The notes beneath the pieces were generated by a model. That model was not told the origin of the DNA and made no database searches. It worked only from the letters and a program-made list of their open reading frames with translations. Source: Billgrantia campisalis (lineage in GTDB: Bacteria > Pseudomonadota > Gammaproteobacteria > Pseudomonadales > Halomonadaceae). Taken from it: 64,000 bases of DNA. The stretch is from contig NZ_JABFUC010000002.1 of NCBI RefSeq assembly GCF_022341425.1, forward strand, positions 1 through 64,000, read 5' to 3'. Both the position numbers and the translations under genes were made by a program. Shown here piece by piece: positions 38,570-48,793 of this stretch. Numbering within the stretch: position 1 is the stretch's first letter; the number at the start of each line of letters is the position of its first letter.

Positions 38570-39547
38570 ATGACCGACTTCACCGCGCTGCAGGCCCTGG
38601 GGCCGGTCGCTCCCTTCGTCAGCGAGGCCGGACAACCGCTGGACGCTTACCTCGAACACTACGGGCTGGCGCCGCTGCTGACCGAGCACGTCGGGCTCTA
38701 TGTCGGCTACCTGGACACGCAACGCTTCCAGCTCTGGACCCAGGTCTGGAGCCCCCCGGAGGCAGTGGGCACGGCCTTCGTGGTGCACGGCTACTTCGAC
38801 CACCTGGGGCTGTATCGACACCTGCTGGAGCGCCTGCTGGAGCGCCGCTGGCGGGTAGTGCTGTGGGACCTGCCCGGCCATGGCCTCTCCAGCGGCAAGC
38901 GCGCCTGCATCGATGACTTCGGCGACTACGGCGACTGCCTGCGCGCGCTTCAGGACCAGCTCAGCGACCAGGGGCTGGCGCCGCGGCCCTGGCTCGGCGT
39001 CGGCCAGAGCACCGGCGCGGCGATCCTGGCCACCGATGCCCTGAGCCGTCCCGATGACGGCCACTGGTCGGGGCTGGCCCTGCTGGCCCCACTGGTGCGC
39101 CCCTGGAACTGGTCGCAGTCGAGCTGGCTGCACCTGCTGGTGGGCCCCTTCGTTCGCACCCTGCCACGCCGCTTTCACGAGAACTCCACCGACGCCGAGT
39201 TCGCCGCCTTCCTGCGCGAGCACGACCCCCTGCAGCCCGAGCACCTGTCGGTCAACTGGGTCAGCGCCATGCGCCGCTGGATGCCCGAGCTGCTGGCGCT
39301 GCCCCCCAGCGAGGTGCCGACCCTGATCCTGCAGGGCGAACAGGACCTGACCGTCGACTGGGAGTGGAACCTGGAGGTGCTGGAGCACAAGTTTCCCCGG
39401 GCACGCATTCATCGCCATCCGGACGCCCGCCACCACCTGGTCAACGAGGCCGAGCCTATTCGCCGGGCGCTATTCGACGCCCTGGATGCGTTCGTTGCCG
39501 AGTTGGAGCCCCAGCCCCCCCTCACCAACGGGACGCCTGCACCATGA
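38570..39547 (+). CDS. Alpha/beta hydrolase, monoacylglycerol-lipase type
   Basis: 325 residues. Family pattern of bacterial lysophospholipase/monoacylglycerol lipases: TAFVVHGYFDHLGLYRHLLERLL, WDLPGHGLSSGKRACIDDFGDY, nucleophile elbow GVGQSTGAA, acid in TLILQGEQDLTVDW and His in PDARHHLVNE. No signal peptide. The ATG at 38570 follows GGAGG; the frame extends upstream into the MITE-like element but without support. The following lipoprotein gene overlaps by four bases. Confidence 0.87.
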   Translation: MTDFTALQALGPVAPFVSEAGQPLDAYLEHYGLAPLLTEHVGLYVGYLDTQRFQLWTQVWSPPEAVGTAFVVHGYFDHLGLYRHLLERLLERRWRVVLWDLPGHGLSSGKRACIDDFGDYGDCLRALQDQLSDQGLAPRPWLGVGQSTGAAILATDALSRPDDGHWSGLALLAPLVRPWNWSQSSWLHLLVGPFVRTLPRRFHENSTDAEFAAFLREHDPLQPEHLSVNWVSAMRRWMPELLALPPSEVPTLILQGEQDLTVDWEWNLEVLEHKFPRARIHRHPDARHHLVNEAEPIRRALFDALDAFVAELEPQPPLTNGTPAP

Positions 39548-40029
39548 GGGGGCACAGCGCGGTCACGCTGCTCACGGCGACGCTGATACTGACAGGCTGT
39601 GCCGCCGCACCGCCGCAGCCCGACCCCGTGCGCCAGGCGCTGCTGAACCTGAGCGAGCGGGCCGCCGGGCGGGTGATGAACGTGGCGGAACTGCAGCCGC
39701 CCGCGGACCAGGTGCTGCTGCTGGCGACCCCCGAGATGGACGGCGACCTGGGAATCGACAGCAAGCGCTTTCTCGAGAACCTGACCCGCGCCCTGCTCGG
39801 GGTTACCCCCGGCCCCCAGGTACTGGACTGGCGCCCCACCATGGCCGGCGACGTCGATACCCAGCACTGGCGGCTCGTGAGTCAGCTGGACGCCTCGGCC
39901 CCCCGGCTACGGCTCTCCGACCGCGACCTGCTGCCCTACCGGCTGACCCTGGCCCTCTATCGGGCCGACGCCGAGTCGCCACTGTGGCGGACCGAGATCG
40001 AGGGCGCCTTCGACGCCACGGCGCTGTAG
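39544..40029 (+). CDS. Small lipoprotein of unknown function
   Basis: 161 residues. Lipobox LTGC at about residues 16-19, so it is lipid-anchored. The mature chain is a single compact domain with PADQVLLLATPEMDGDLGIDSKRFLENLTRALL and LLPYRLTLALYRADAESPLWRTEIEG; weakly reminiscent of LpoB-type fold proteins, not enough to assign. Start overlaps the hydrolase stop (ATGA), so the pair is co-translated. Confidence 0.75.
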   Translation: MRGHSAVTLLTATLILTGCAAAPPQPDPVRQALLNLSERAAGRVMNVAELQPPADQVLLLATPEMDGDLGIDSKRFLENLTRALLGVTPGPQVLDWRPTMAGDVDTQHWRLVSQLDASAPRLRLSDRDLLPYRLTLALYRADAESPLWRTEIEGAFDATAL

Positions 40030-40068
40030 CTCCGTCCTCATACAGCTCCGTCCTCAACCGCCCGGCCC

Positions 40069-41577
40069 TCAACTCTGGCGCAGCTGCCGATCCAACTGCC
40101 GATAGCCGATGGCCTCCATCAGCTCGTCTCTTTCGGGGCGCGGCTTGCCGGCCAGGTCGGCCAGCGTCAGCGCCACCCGCAGCACCCGGTGATAGGCCCG
40201 CGCCGAGAGCTTGAGCCGCTCCAGCACCCCGGCGAGCCAGGCCCGGTCGGCCGTGGACAGCGCGCAGGCCACCTCCAGCGCGCGGCTGCCCAGGTGGGCA
40301 TTGAGCGCGCCTCGGGCATACTGCCGCGCCCGCGCCGCCATCACCCGCTCGCGCACGCTGGCCGAGCTCTCCCCCGTCTCGCGGGCGGTCAGCTGCTCCG
40401 GCGGCAGCGCCGGCACCTCCACCTGCAGGTCGATGCGGTCGAGCAAGGGGCCGGAGAGCCGCGACTGGTAGCGCTGGATCTGGGCGGCGGTGCACTGGCA
40501 AGCCTGGCGCGGATCGCCCAGATGCCCGCAGGGGCAGGGGTTCATGGCGGCCACCAGCTGGAAGCGCGCCGGAAAGCGTCGCTCGTGGCTGGCCCGGGCG
40601 ATATGGATGCGCCCGGACTCCATGGGCTCGCGCATCACCTCCAGCACGTGGCGACTGAACTCGGGCAGCTCGTCGAGGAACAGCACCCCGTGGTGGGCCA
40701 GCGAGATCTCGCCGGGGCGCGGCCAGGAGCCGCCGCCCACCAGGGCCACGGCGCTGGCGGTATGGTGCGGGGCGCGAAAGGGCCGCCTGCCCCACTGCTC
40801 GGTCAGCGGCAGGCCGCACACCGAGCGGATCGCCGCCACTTCCAGCGCCTCCTCCTCGGTCAGCGGTGGCAGGATGCCCGGCAGGCGGCTGGCCAGCATG
40901 GTCTTGCCGGTGCCGGGCGGGCCGGCGAACAGCAGGTTGTGGGACCCGGCCGCGGCGATCTCCAGGGCACGGCGTGCCTGGTGCTGGCCGCGCACCTCGG
41001 CCAGGTCGCCGTCGAGCGTCGCGGACGACGGCGGTGTCGCGAGACGATGCGCGGCGATCGGCGTCTGCCCCAGCAGGTGTGCCACCACCTCCAGAAGATG
41101 ATCGGCGGGCAGCACCTGGAGATCCCCGGCCAGGGCCGCCTCGTCAGCGTTCTCCCGCGGCACGATCAGCTTGCGCCCGGCGCGACGCGACGCCAGCGCC
41201 AGCGGCAGCACGCCACTGATCGGCCGCAGCCGTCCGTCCAGCGCCAGCTCGCCGACACACTCGACCCCCGCGAGGGCCTCCACCGGCAGCTGGCCGGAGG
41301 CGACCAGGATGCCCAGGGCGATGGGCAGGTCGAAGCGCCCGCCGACCTTGGGCAGGTCGGCAGGCGCCAGATTGAGCACAATGCGGCGCGTATTGGGGAA
41401 GTCGAAGCCGGCATTGACCAGGGCGCTGCGCACCCGTTCACGGCTCTCCTTGACGGCGGCCTCGGGCAGGCCGACCAGGGTCATGCCCGGCAGGCCGTTG
41501 GCCAGGTGTACCTCGACCAGCACCTCGGGCGCCTCCAGCCCCAGGCCGGCACGGGTGGTGATGATTGCCAGCGTCAT
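40069..41577 (-). CDS. comM: ComM/YifB-family AAA+ helicase
   Basis: 502 residues. N-terminal Lon-like domain (GLEAPEVLVEVHLANGLPGMTLVGLPEAAVKESRERVRSAL), then an Mg-chelatase-like AAA+ module with Walker A GPPGTGKT (about residue 219), LPEFSRHVLE sensor region and a zinc-type Cys cluster (NPCPCGHLGDPRQACQC). ComM branch-migrates recombination intermediates during natural transformation. Stand-alone gene; a MITE-like element lies upstream of it. Confidence 0.93.
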   Translation of the reverse strand: MTLAIITTRAGLGLEAPEVLVEVHLANGLPGMTLVGLPEAAVKESRERVRSALVNAGFDFPNTRRIVLNLAPADLPKVGGRFDLPIALGILVASGQLPVEALAGVECVGELALDGRLRPISGVLPLALASRRAGRKLIVPRENADEAALAGDLQVLPADHLLEVVAHLLGQTPIAAHRLATPPSSATLDGDLAEVRGQHQARRALEIAAAGSHNLLFAGPPGTGKTMLASRLPGILPPLTEEEALEVAAIRSVCGLPLTEQWGRRPFRAPHHTASAVALVGGGSWPRPGEISLAHHGVLFLDELPEFSRHVLEVMREPMESGRIHIARASHERRFPARFQLVAAMNPCPCGHLGDPRQACQCTAAQIQRYQSRLSGPLLDRIDLQVEVPALPPEQLTARETGESSASVRERVMAARARQYARGALNAHLGSRALEVACALSTADRAWLAGVLERLKLSARAYHRVLRVALTLADLAGKPRPERDELMEAIGYRQLDRQLRQS

Positions 41578-41649
41578 GCGGTCCCTCGCAGTCGGTGGTG
41601 ACGTCCTCAGCGTAGCAGCCTCGTCCCTGGGACGCCCGCACCTCGCTTA

Positions 41650-41806
41650 GAGGGTGTCTACAAAAGGACTGCACTCGACAATACGTCGTTAAAAATTGAC
41701 TCGTGCGCGAGTCCGATCAACATGCTCATTTACACTCCGTAAACTCCGCTATTTCGCCAATTTTTGCCTCGTCTTGCCTTCGCTCGCCTGTTTTGTAAAC
41801 ACCCTC
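41650..41806. mobile_element. MITE-like element abutting the ubiK stop
   Basis: Inverted ends GAGGGTGTCTACAAAA (41650-41665) and TTTTGTAAACACCCTC (41791-41806) with one mismatch, flanked by TTA on both sides (CTTAG if widened). Internal inverted pairs include GACTCG/CGAGTC and AAAAATTG/CAATTTTT. No coding frame. The right TTA copy is the ubiK stop codon. Target TNA plus ends beginning GAG recall the IS5/IS1031 group. Confidence 0.7.
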
Positions 41807-42756
<950 letters not shown>

Positions 42757-42791
42757 TCACCGCCCTTTTTCAGAGCCATGGAGACACTCCA

Positions 42792-44123
42792 ATGACTGAA
42801 CTTGCCGAACTGAGCTACGCGCTCGATACGTTCTACTTCCTGATCTGCGGCATCCTGGTAATGTGGATGGCCGCCGGCTTCTCGATGCTCGAGGCCGGCA
42901 TGGTGCGCTCCAAGAACACCGCCGAGATCCTCACCAAGAACATCGCCCTGTTCGCCATCGCCTGCACCATGTACCTGCTGGTGGGCTACTACATCATGTA
43001 CTCGAGCAGTGCCGGGGGCTTCCTGCCCAACCTCGGCTTCCTGCTCGGCGGGGAGAACAGCGTGGACGCCGTCACCGCCGGCGGCGACGACGCTCCCTAC
43101 TACTCCATGCGTGCCGACTACTTCTTCCAGGTGGTGTTCGTGGCCACCGCCATGTCCATCGTCTCCGGTGCCGTGGCCGAGCGCATGAAACTGTGGGCCT
43201 TCCTGGCCTTCGCCGTGGTGATGACCGGCTTCATCTACCCGGTGTCCGGCTACTGGACCTGGGGCGAGGGCTGGCTCGATGAGCTGGGCTTCTCCGACTT
43301 CGCCGGCTCCGGCATCGTGCACATGGCGGGCGCCGCCGCAGCCCTGGCCGGCGTGCTGATCCTCGGACCGCGCAAGGGCAAGTACGGCAAGGACGGCAGC
43401 ATCCACGCCATTCCCGGCGCTAACATGCCGCTGGCCACCCTGGGGACCTTCATCCTGTGGATGGGCTGGTTCGGCTTCAACGGCGGCTCCGAGCTCAAGG
43501 TCTCCGACGTCGACTCCGCCAACAACGTCGCCCAGGTGCTGGTCAACACCAACGCCGCGGCCGCCGGCGGGGTCATCGCCGCGCTGATCCTGGCCAAGCT
43601 GTGGTTCCGCAAGGCCGACCTGACCATGGCCCTCAACGGCGCCCTGGCCGGCCTGGTGGCGATCACCGCCGAGCCGCTGGCGCCCTCGGCGCTGGGCGCA
43701 ACCCTGATCGGCGGCGTGGGCGGCGCCATCGTGGTGGCCTCCATCGTCAGTCTCGACAAGCTGAAGATCGACGACCCGGTGGGTGCCATCTCGGTGCACG
43801 GCGTGGTCGGTATCTGGGGCCTGCTGGCCGTGCCGCTCTCCAACGCCGACGCCAGCTACGGCGCCCAGATCATCGGCGGCCTGGCAATCTTCGCCTGGGT
43901 GTTCGCTGCCAGCCTGGTGGTGTGGCTGGTGCTCAAAGCGGCGATGGGCATCCGCGTCAGCGAGGAAGAGGAGTACGAGGGCGTCGACCTGGCCGAGTGC
44001 GGCATGGAGGCCTACCCCGAGTTCCGTGCAGCCAGTGTGCAGGGCGGCGGCTCCGGCCGTGGCCCCGGCGGCCACGCCGGTCAGGCGAAGGCCAGCGTGC
44101 AGGCCAAGCCGCGCACCGAATAG
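42792..44123 (+). CDS. amtB: Ammonium transporter AmtB
   Basis: 443 residues, about 11-12 membrane helices. Family motifs: DTFYFLICGILVMWMAAGFSMLEAGMVRSKN, FSDFAGSGIVHMAGAAAALAG (first conserved His), GWFGFNGGSEL and ISVHGVVGIWGLLAVPL (second twin His). The C-terminal tail is Gly/Arg-rich and variable, and is where GlnK docks. Follows glnK and precedes a UUCG-loop terminator. Confidence 0.96.
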   Translation: MTELAELSYALDTFYFLICGILVMWMAAGFSMLEAGMVRSKNTAEILTKNIALFAIACTMYLLVGYYIMYSSSAGGFLPNLGFLLGGENSVDAVTAGGDDAPYYSMRADYFFQVVFVATAMSIVSGAVAERMKLWAFLAFAVVMTGFIYPVSGYWTWGEGWLDELGFSDFAGSGIVHMAGAAAALAGVLILGPRKGKYGKDGSIHAIPGANMPLATLGTFILWMGWFGFNGGSELKVSDVDSANNVAQVLVNTNAAAAGGVIAALILAKLWFRKADLTMALNGALAGLVAITAEPLAPSALGATLIGGVGGAIVVASIVSLDKLKIDDPVGAISVHGVVGIWGLLAVPLSNADASYGAQIIGGLAIFAWVFAASLVVWLVLKAAMGIRVSEEEEYEGVDLAECGMEAYPEFRAASVQGGGSGRGPGGHAGQAKASVQAKPRTE

Positions 44124-44148
44124 AGTCGCGACGCCGCATAGGTCGCGG

Positions 44149-44172
44149 AAGGCCCCTTCGGGGGCCTTTTTT
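44149..44172 (+). terminator. Intrinsic terminator after amtB
   Basis: Eight-bp stem AAGGCCCC / GGGGCCTT with a TTCG tetraloop and six T residues. Separates amtB from the second PII gene. Confidence 0.93.
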
Positions 44173-44201
44173 ATTCCCCGCCAACGCAGTGTATGCTTTA
44201 G

Positions 44202-44609
<408 letters not shown>

Positions 44610-44647
44610 TAGCTGCAAGCTAGTCTGTGCATCATACCCACCCAAGC

Positions 44648-44679
44648 AAAACCCCCGGCGCCAAGGCGTCGGGGGTTTT
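44648..44679. terminator. Bidirectional terminator between second PII gene and fpr
   Basis: Ten-bp stem AAAACCCCCG / CGGGGGTTTT with an inner GCGCC/GGCGT pairing. T and A runs are built into the arms, so it can serve both converging transcripts. Confidence 0.9.
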
Positions 44680-44709
44680 GCGTGAAGCTTGCTGCTTGTC
44701 GCTGGCGAC

Positions 44710-45486
44710 CTACTTCTCCACGAAGGCGCGCTCGATCACATAGTCGCCGGGCTCGCCCATGCGCGGCGAGATATTGAAGCCCAGGTCGTCGAGCAGCGCG
44801 CTGGTCTCGTCGAGCATCGCCGGGCTGCCGCAGATCATGGCGCGGTCCTGCTTGGGATCCAGCGCCGGCAGACCGGTGTCCTCGGCCAGCTTGCCGCTGC
44901 GGATATGGTCGGTCAGGCGGCCCATGGTGTGGAAGTCTTCCCGGGTCACGGTGGGGTAATAGACCAGCTTTTCGCTGATCTCCTCGCCCAGGTACTCGTG
45001 GGCCGGCAGCTCCTTGGTGATGAAGTCGGCATAGGCAAGCTCGCTGACGCTGCGTACGCCGTGCACCAGCACCACCTTCTCGTAGCGCTCGTAGACCTCC
45101 GGGTCCTGGATCAGGCTCATGAACGGCGCCAGGCCGGTGCCGGTGGAGAGCAGGTAGAGGTTGCGTCCGGGCAACAGGTCGTCGGTGACCAGGGTGCCGG
45201 TGGGCTTGCGGCTGACCATGATCTGGTCGCCCACCTTGAGATGCTGCAGCCGCGAGGTCAGCGGGCCGTCGGGCACCTTGATGCTGAAGAACTCCAGGTG
45301 ATCCTCATAGTTGGGGCTGGCAATGGAGTAGGCGCGCATCAGCGGTTTGCCGTTCACCTCCAGGCCGATCATCACGAACTGGCCATTCTTGAAGCGCAGG
45401 CTGCGCTCCCGGGTGGTGCGGAAACTGAACAGGGTGTCGTTCCAGTGGTGAACGCTGAGAACCTCTTCCAGGGCAAACTTGCTCAT
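44710..45486 (-). CDS. fpr: Ferredoxin--NADP+ reductase
   Basis: 258 residues, normal for the bacterial Fpr. FAD-binding RAYSIASPN, a VKVPDGPLTSRLQHLKVGD stretch, NADP-binding LLSTGTGLAPFMSLIQD, and C-terminal VEK. Transfers electrons between NADPH and ferredoxin/flavodoxin and defends against superoxide. Divergent from a FinR-like LysR regulator, as in Pseudomonas, with shared control sequences between. Confidence 0.95.
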   Translation of the reverse strand: MSKFALEEVLSVHHWNDTLFSFRTTRERSLRFKNGQFVMIGLEVNGKPLMRAYSIASPNYEDHLEFFSIKVPDGPLTSRLQHLKVGDQIMVSRKPTGTLVTDDLLPGRNLYLLSTGTGLAPFMSLIQDPEVYERYEKVVLVHGVRSVSELAYADFITKELPAHEYLGEEISEKLVYYPTVTREDFHTMGRLTDHIRSGKLAEDTGLPALDPKQDRAMICGSPAMLDETSALLDDLGFNISPRMGEPGDYVIERAFVEK

Positions 45487-45541
45487 GCCGACTCCTTGAT
45501 ATTCTGTTAGAGAATAACGCCGCCGATAAACTATAGAGAGA

Positions 45542-45570
45542 ATTCTAAGAGCCCCGGTGTTATCTGTTAA
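45542..45570 (-). promoter_or_regulatory. Promoter of fpr
   Basis: On the minus strand TTAACA, 17-base spacer, TAGAAT (five of six matches each). Predicted start near 45536. Confidence 0.7.
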
Positions 45571-45589
45571 TTGGATTGTATGGATAACG

Positions 45590-45610
45590 TTTATCTATAC
45601 TATAGATAAA
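45590..45610. promoter_or_regulatory. FinR-type operator palindrome
   Basis: A perfect palindrome with 10-base arms TTTATCTATA around a single C. It contains a LysR-type T-N11-A. Its centre lies about 64 bases upstream of the predicted fpr start, the usual activator position for LysR proteins, and 22 bases before the finR ATG. Confidence 0.75.
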
Positions 45611-45631
45611 GCCTGCCCCGGAGCCCGCCCC

Positions 45632-46558
45632 ATGCACTTCACCCTGCGCCAGCTGGAAGTCTTCGTCGCCGTGGCCCAGCACGAGAGCGTCTCCCACGCC
45701 GCTCGCGCCATCGCCCTCTCCCAGTCCGCCACCAGCACGGCGCTGGCCGAGCTGGAGCGCCAGTTCGACTGCCAGCTGCTCGACCGGATCGGCAAGCGGC
45801 TCAAACTCAACGCCCTGGGCTTTCAGCTGCTGCCCAAGGCCGTGGCCCTGCTCGACCGCGCCGAGGAGATCGAGGAGCTGCTGCACGGCCAGCAGGGGGT
45901 CGGCTCGCTGGACGTGGGGGCGACCCTGACCATCGGCAACTACCTGGCCACCCTGCTGATCAGCGACTTCATGCAGCGCCACCCGGGCAGCCGGGTGCGG
46001 CTGCAGGTGCGTAACACCAGCGCCATTATCGAACGAATCGTTCAGCACGAACTTGATCTGGGCCTAATAGAGGGGCGCTGCGAGGACGATGCCGTGGTCA
46101 CCCAGCCCTGGGTAGAGGATGAGCTGGCGGTCTTCTGCTCACCCCGTCATCCGCTGGCGGGTTCCGGCCCCGTGGAGCTCGACCGGCTGCTGCGCGAGGC
46201 CTGGATCATGCGCGAACAAGGCTCGGGCACACGGCTGACGCTGGAGCAGGCCGCCCGCCACCGGCGCGGACGCTTCAACATCCTGCTGGAGCTGGAGCAC
46301 ACCGAGGGGATCAAGCGAGCGGTGGAGTCGGGGCTGGGCATCGGCTGCGTCTCCAGGCTCGCGCTGCGCGACGCCTTCCGGCGCGGCAGCCTGGTGCCGA
46401 TTCCCACCCCGGAGCTGGACCTCAGCCGCCAGTTCGCCTTCATCTGGCACCGCCACAAGTACCTGGCCACCGGGATGCGCGAATTCCTGCGGCTGTGCCG
46501 GCAGATGACCGAGGGGGTCAAGCGCAGCGACGAGATCGACCTGCCCCCGGTGCCCTGA
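45632..46558 (+). CDS. finR: LysR-family regulator, FinR-like
   Basis: 308 residues. N-terminal winged helix (TLRQLEVFVAVAQHESVSHAARAIALSQSATSTALAELERQF) and a C-terminal effector domain. Divergent from fpr like FinR of Pseudomonas putida, which activates fpr on superoxide stress. The sequence also fits the YeiE group. Effector unknown. The start at 45632 gives the canonical LysR N-terminus. The assignment rests on context and HTH, so the symbol is moderately certain. Confidence 0.8.
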   Translation: MHFTLRQLEVFVAVAQHESVSHAARAIALSQSATSTALAELERQFDCQLLDRIGKRLKLNALGFQLLPKAVALLDRAEEIEELLHGQQGVGSLDVGATLTIGNYLATLLISDFMQRHPGSRVRLQVRNTSAIIERIVQHELDLGLIEGRCEDDAVVTQPWVEDELAVFCSPRHPLAGSGPVELDRLLREAWIMREQGSGTRLTLEQAARHRRGRFNILLELEHTEGIKRAVESGLGIGCVSRLALRDAFRRGSLVPIPTPELDLSRQFAFIWHRHKYLATGMREFLRLCRQMTEGVKRSDEIDLPPVP

Positions 46559-46573
46559 GCCCAAAGGCCAGGC

Positions 46574-46598
46574 AAAAAGTCGGCACCCGCAAGGTGCC
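46574..46598 (-). terminator. Terminator of the host-attachment family gene
   Basis: GGCACC / GGTGCC six-bp stem, loop CGCAA; the minus strand continues GACTTTTTG. Lies between convergent genes. Confidence 0.75.
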
Positions 46599-46643
46599 AA
46601 CTGGGTCATCAAGCGCCGCAGCAGGCGGCCGGGAGTCGTCTCA

Positions 46644-47072
46644 CTAACGCATATCGCTGACGGCCTCCTGGATATCCGCCAGGCTGGCCTTGGAGAGGTC
46701 CTTGGCCAGGGTGTGGATAACCAGCTTGCTGGAGGGGCCGTCGAGCTTGTCGCGCAGCTGGCCGAGAAAGCGCGGCGGAGCCACCAGGATCAGCTTATCC
46801 AGGGTGTTGTCGACCCGCGCGCGATAGATGCGCTCGGCCACCTCCTTGGCGAAGACCAGCTCCTCATGGGTGCGTGCCACGCTTTCGCCACCCGAGGAGC
46901 GGGCGGTGGTCGACATGGACTCGTGAACGTCGGCACCGCGATCGGTCACCAGATCCCCCTCGTGCAGCCGCCCTTCGGCGTGCACCAGGCTCTCCTTCTC
47001 TTCCAGCTTGAGGGCGTCGCGGGTAAAAATGCGCGCCCGGGCTGCATCGGCCACCACGATATAGGTTGTCAT
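46644..47072 (-). CDS. Host-attachment family protein (baeRF-like)
   Basis: 142 residues. The family, first named from a plant-attachment locus, shows MTTYIVVADAARARIF at the start, VARTHEELVFAKEVAERI and LILVAPPRFLGQLRDKLD; it is distantly related to release factor eRF1-type domains. Function in free-living bacteria is unclear. ATG at 47072 preferred over one 18 bases upstream because GAGAGGCT precedes it. Isolated single gene. Confidence 0.82.
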   Translation of the reverse strand: MTTYIVVADAARARIFTRDALKLEEKESLVHAEGRLHEGDLVTDRGADVHESMSTTARSSGGESVARTHEELVFAKEVAERIYRARVDNTLDKLILVAPPRFLGQLRDKLDGPSSKLVIHTLAKDLSKASLADIQEAVSDMR

Positions 47073-47171
47073 AGCCTCTCCTTGATGCAAGTGGATGGGG
47101 GTGCCCGCCCACTGCGGCAGCGGCTCCTCCCTCTCTCAACATTGGCAAGCGCGACCGCCGGGGTCAACCGC

Positions 47172-47981
47172 TCAAATCACCTTGCGCCGCAGCACGCTGG
47201 TGATCGCCTCACCGACCAGCACCAGCAGGACAATGGCGATCAGGATGGTCGCCACGGTGGGCCAGGCGAAGGTATCGATGGCGCCCTGCAGCAGCACCCC
47301 GATGCCGCCGGCGCCCACCAGCCCCAGCACCGTGGATTCGCGGATATTGATATCCCAGCGCAGGATGACGATGGCGAAGAAGGCCGGCATCACCTGGGGC
47401 ACCACGGCATAGGCGATCACCTTGAGCTTGGAGGCGCCGGTGGCCTGCATCGCCTCCACCGGCCGACGGTCGATCTCCTCGATCGCCTCGCCCATCAGCT
47501 TGCCGATGAAGCCGATGGAGCGAAACATGATCGCCAGGATCCCCGCCAGCACGCCCGGGCCGAAGATCGCCACGAACAGCAGCGCCCAGATGATGGTGTT
47601 CACCGAGCGGCTGGCGACCAGGATGAAGCGTCCCAGCCACAGGCAGGCGCGATTGGGCGTAGTGTTCTGGGCGGCGATATAGGAGACCGGCAGGGCGATG
47701 AAAATGGTCATCATCGTCGCCAGGGTGGCGATGTGCACCGTCTCGAGCATGGCGTTGAGGATCGCCTCGAGCCCCCGCGGGTCCGGCGGCCACATGCGCG
47801 CCCCCAGGTTCGAGATCTGATTCGGCGCGTCCCACACCCAGGGCCAGAAGATGTCGATGTCGCGGACCGCCCAGTAGACCACCATCAGGGTCACCAGCAG
47901 GACGGCATAGCGAATCAGGCGCTGCCGGCGGTCGTAGCGCCGCCAGACTCGATCGGCCAGGGCACCGGCGTGATCTACCAT
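47172..47981 (-). CDS. phnE: Phosphonate-type ABC permease PhnE, second copy
   Basis: 269 residues with about six membrane helices and the permease EAA-type loop near GEAIEEIDRRPVEAMQATGASKLKVIAYAVVPQVMPAF. Partner of the other PhnE just upstream; the starts and stops overlap by seven bases. Together they form the membrane channel of the PhnCDE importer. Confidence 0.9.
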   Translation of the reverse strand: MVDHAGALADRVWRRYDRRQRLIRYAVLLVTLMVVYWAVRDIDIFWPWVWDAPNQISNLGARMWPPDPRGLEAILNAMLETVHIATLATMMTIFIALPVSYIAAQNTTPNRACLWLGRFILVASRSVNTIIWALLFVAIFGPGVLAGILAIMFRSIGFIGKLMGEAIEEIDRRPVEAMQATGASKLKVIAYAVVPQVMPAFFAIVILRWDINIRESTVLGLVGAGGIGVLLQGAIDTFAWPTVATILIAIVLLVLVGEAITSVLRRKVI

Positions 47982-48793
47982 ATCTTCTTCCTTACCCAGC
48001 CGCTGATGCCTTCGCTGATCAGGATCACCGCGATGATGATCAGCAGGATGGCGAAGGCGAAGTCGTAGTCGTAGCGCCCGAAGGCGTTCATCAGGGTACC
48101 GCCGATACCGCCGGCGCCGACGATGCCCACCACCGCCGAGGCCCGCAGGTTGCTGTCGAGCTGATACATCGACAGCCCCACCTGACGCGGCAGGATCTGC
48201 GGGAAGACCGCGTAGACAAGCGTCGCCAGGTAACCCGCCCCGGTGGCGCGCATCGCCTCCACCTGGCCCCAGTCGATCTCCTCGATCTCCTCGGCCAGCA
48301 GCTTGCCGACGAAGCCGATGGAATAGAGGGTCAGGGTCAGGATCCCCGCCAGGGGGCCGAAGCCCACCGCGGCGACGAACAGGATGGCAACGATCACCGG
48401 GTGGAAGCTGCGCGAAATGATGATCACCGCGCGGCCGAACAGGTAGACCGGCAGCGGCGCGACGTTACGCGCCGCCATCACCGCGAAGGGAATCGACAGC
48501 GCAACGCCGAGCAGGGTCGCCAGGATGGCGATCTGGAAGCTCTCCTTGAAGCCGGTGAACAGCAGCCCCCAGCGCTCGAAGCTCGGCGGGAAGCCGCCGC
48601 CGAAGATGCGTGCCGCCCGCGGCAGGCCCTCGCTGATGCGCTCCCAGTTGAACGGCAGGCTGCCGAAGGCCCACACCAGATAGGTGACCACCGCCAGCCA
48701 CAGGCCGTAGCGCAGCCAGGGGTTGGCGATAAAGGGCGGCTTGCGCCAGGTCCGCGGCACCGGCGTCGTGCCGGTGACATCAGGCCTGGTCAT
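47975..48793 (-). CDS. phnE: Phosphonate-type ABC permease PhnE, first copy
   Basis: 272 residues with about six helices; EEIDWGQVEAMRATGAGYLATLVYAVFPQILPRQVG is the coupling loop. Roughly 35 per cent like the second permease by eye. It overlaps phnC by 14 bases. Two permease genes in a row are common for this importer type. Confidence 0.9.
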   Translation of the reverse strand: MTRPDVTGTTPVPRTWRKPPFIANPWLRYGLWLAVVTYLVWAFGSLPFNWERISEGLPRAARIFGGGFPPSFERWGLLFTGFKESFQIAILATLLGVALSIPFAVMAARNVAPLPVYLFGRAVIIISRSFHPVIVAILFVAAVGFGPLAGILTLTLYSIGFVGKLLAEEIEEIDWGQVEAMRATGAGYLATLVYAVFPQILPRQVGLSMYQLDSNLRASAVVGIVGAGGIGGTLMNAFGRYDYDFAFAILLIIIAVILISEGISGWVRKKIW

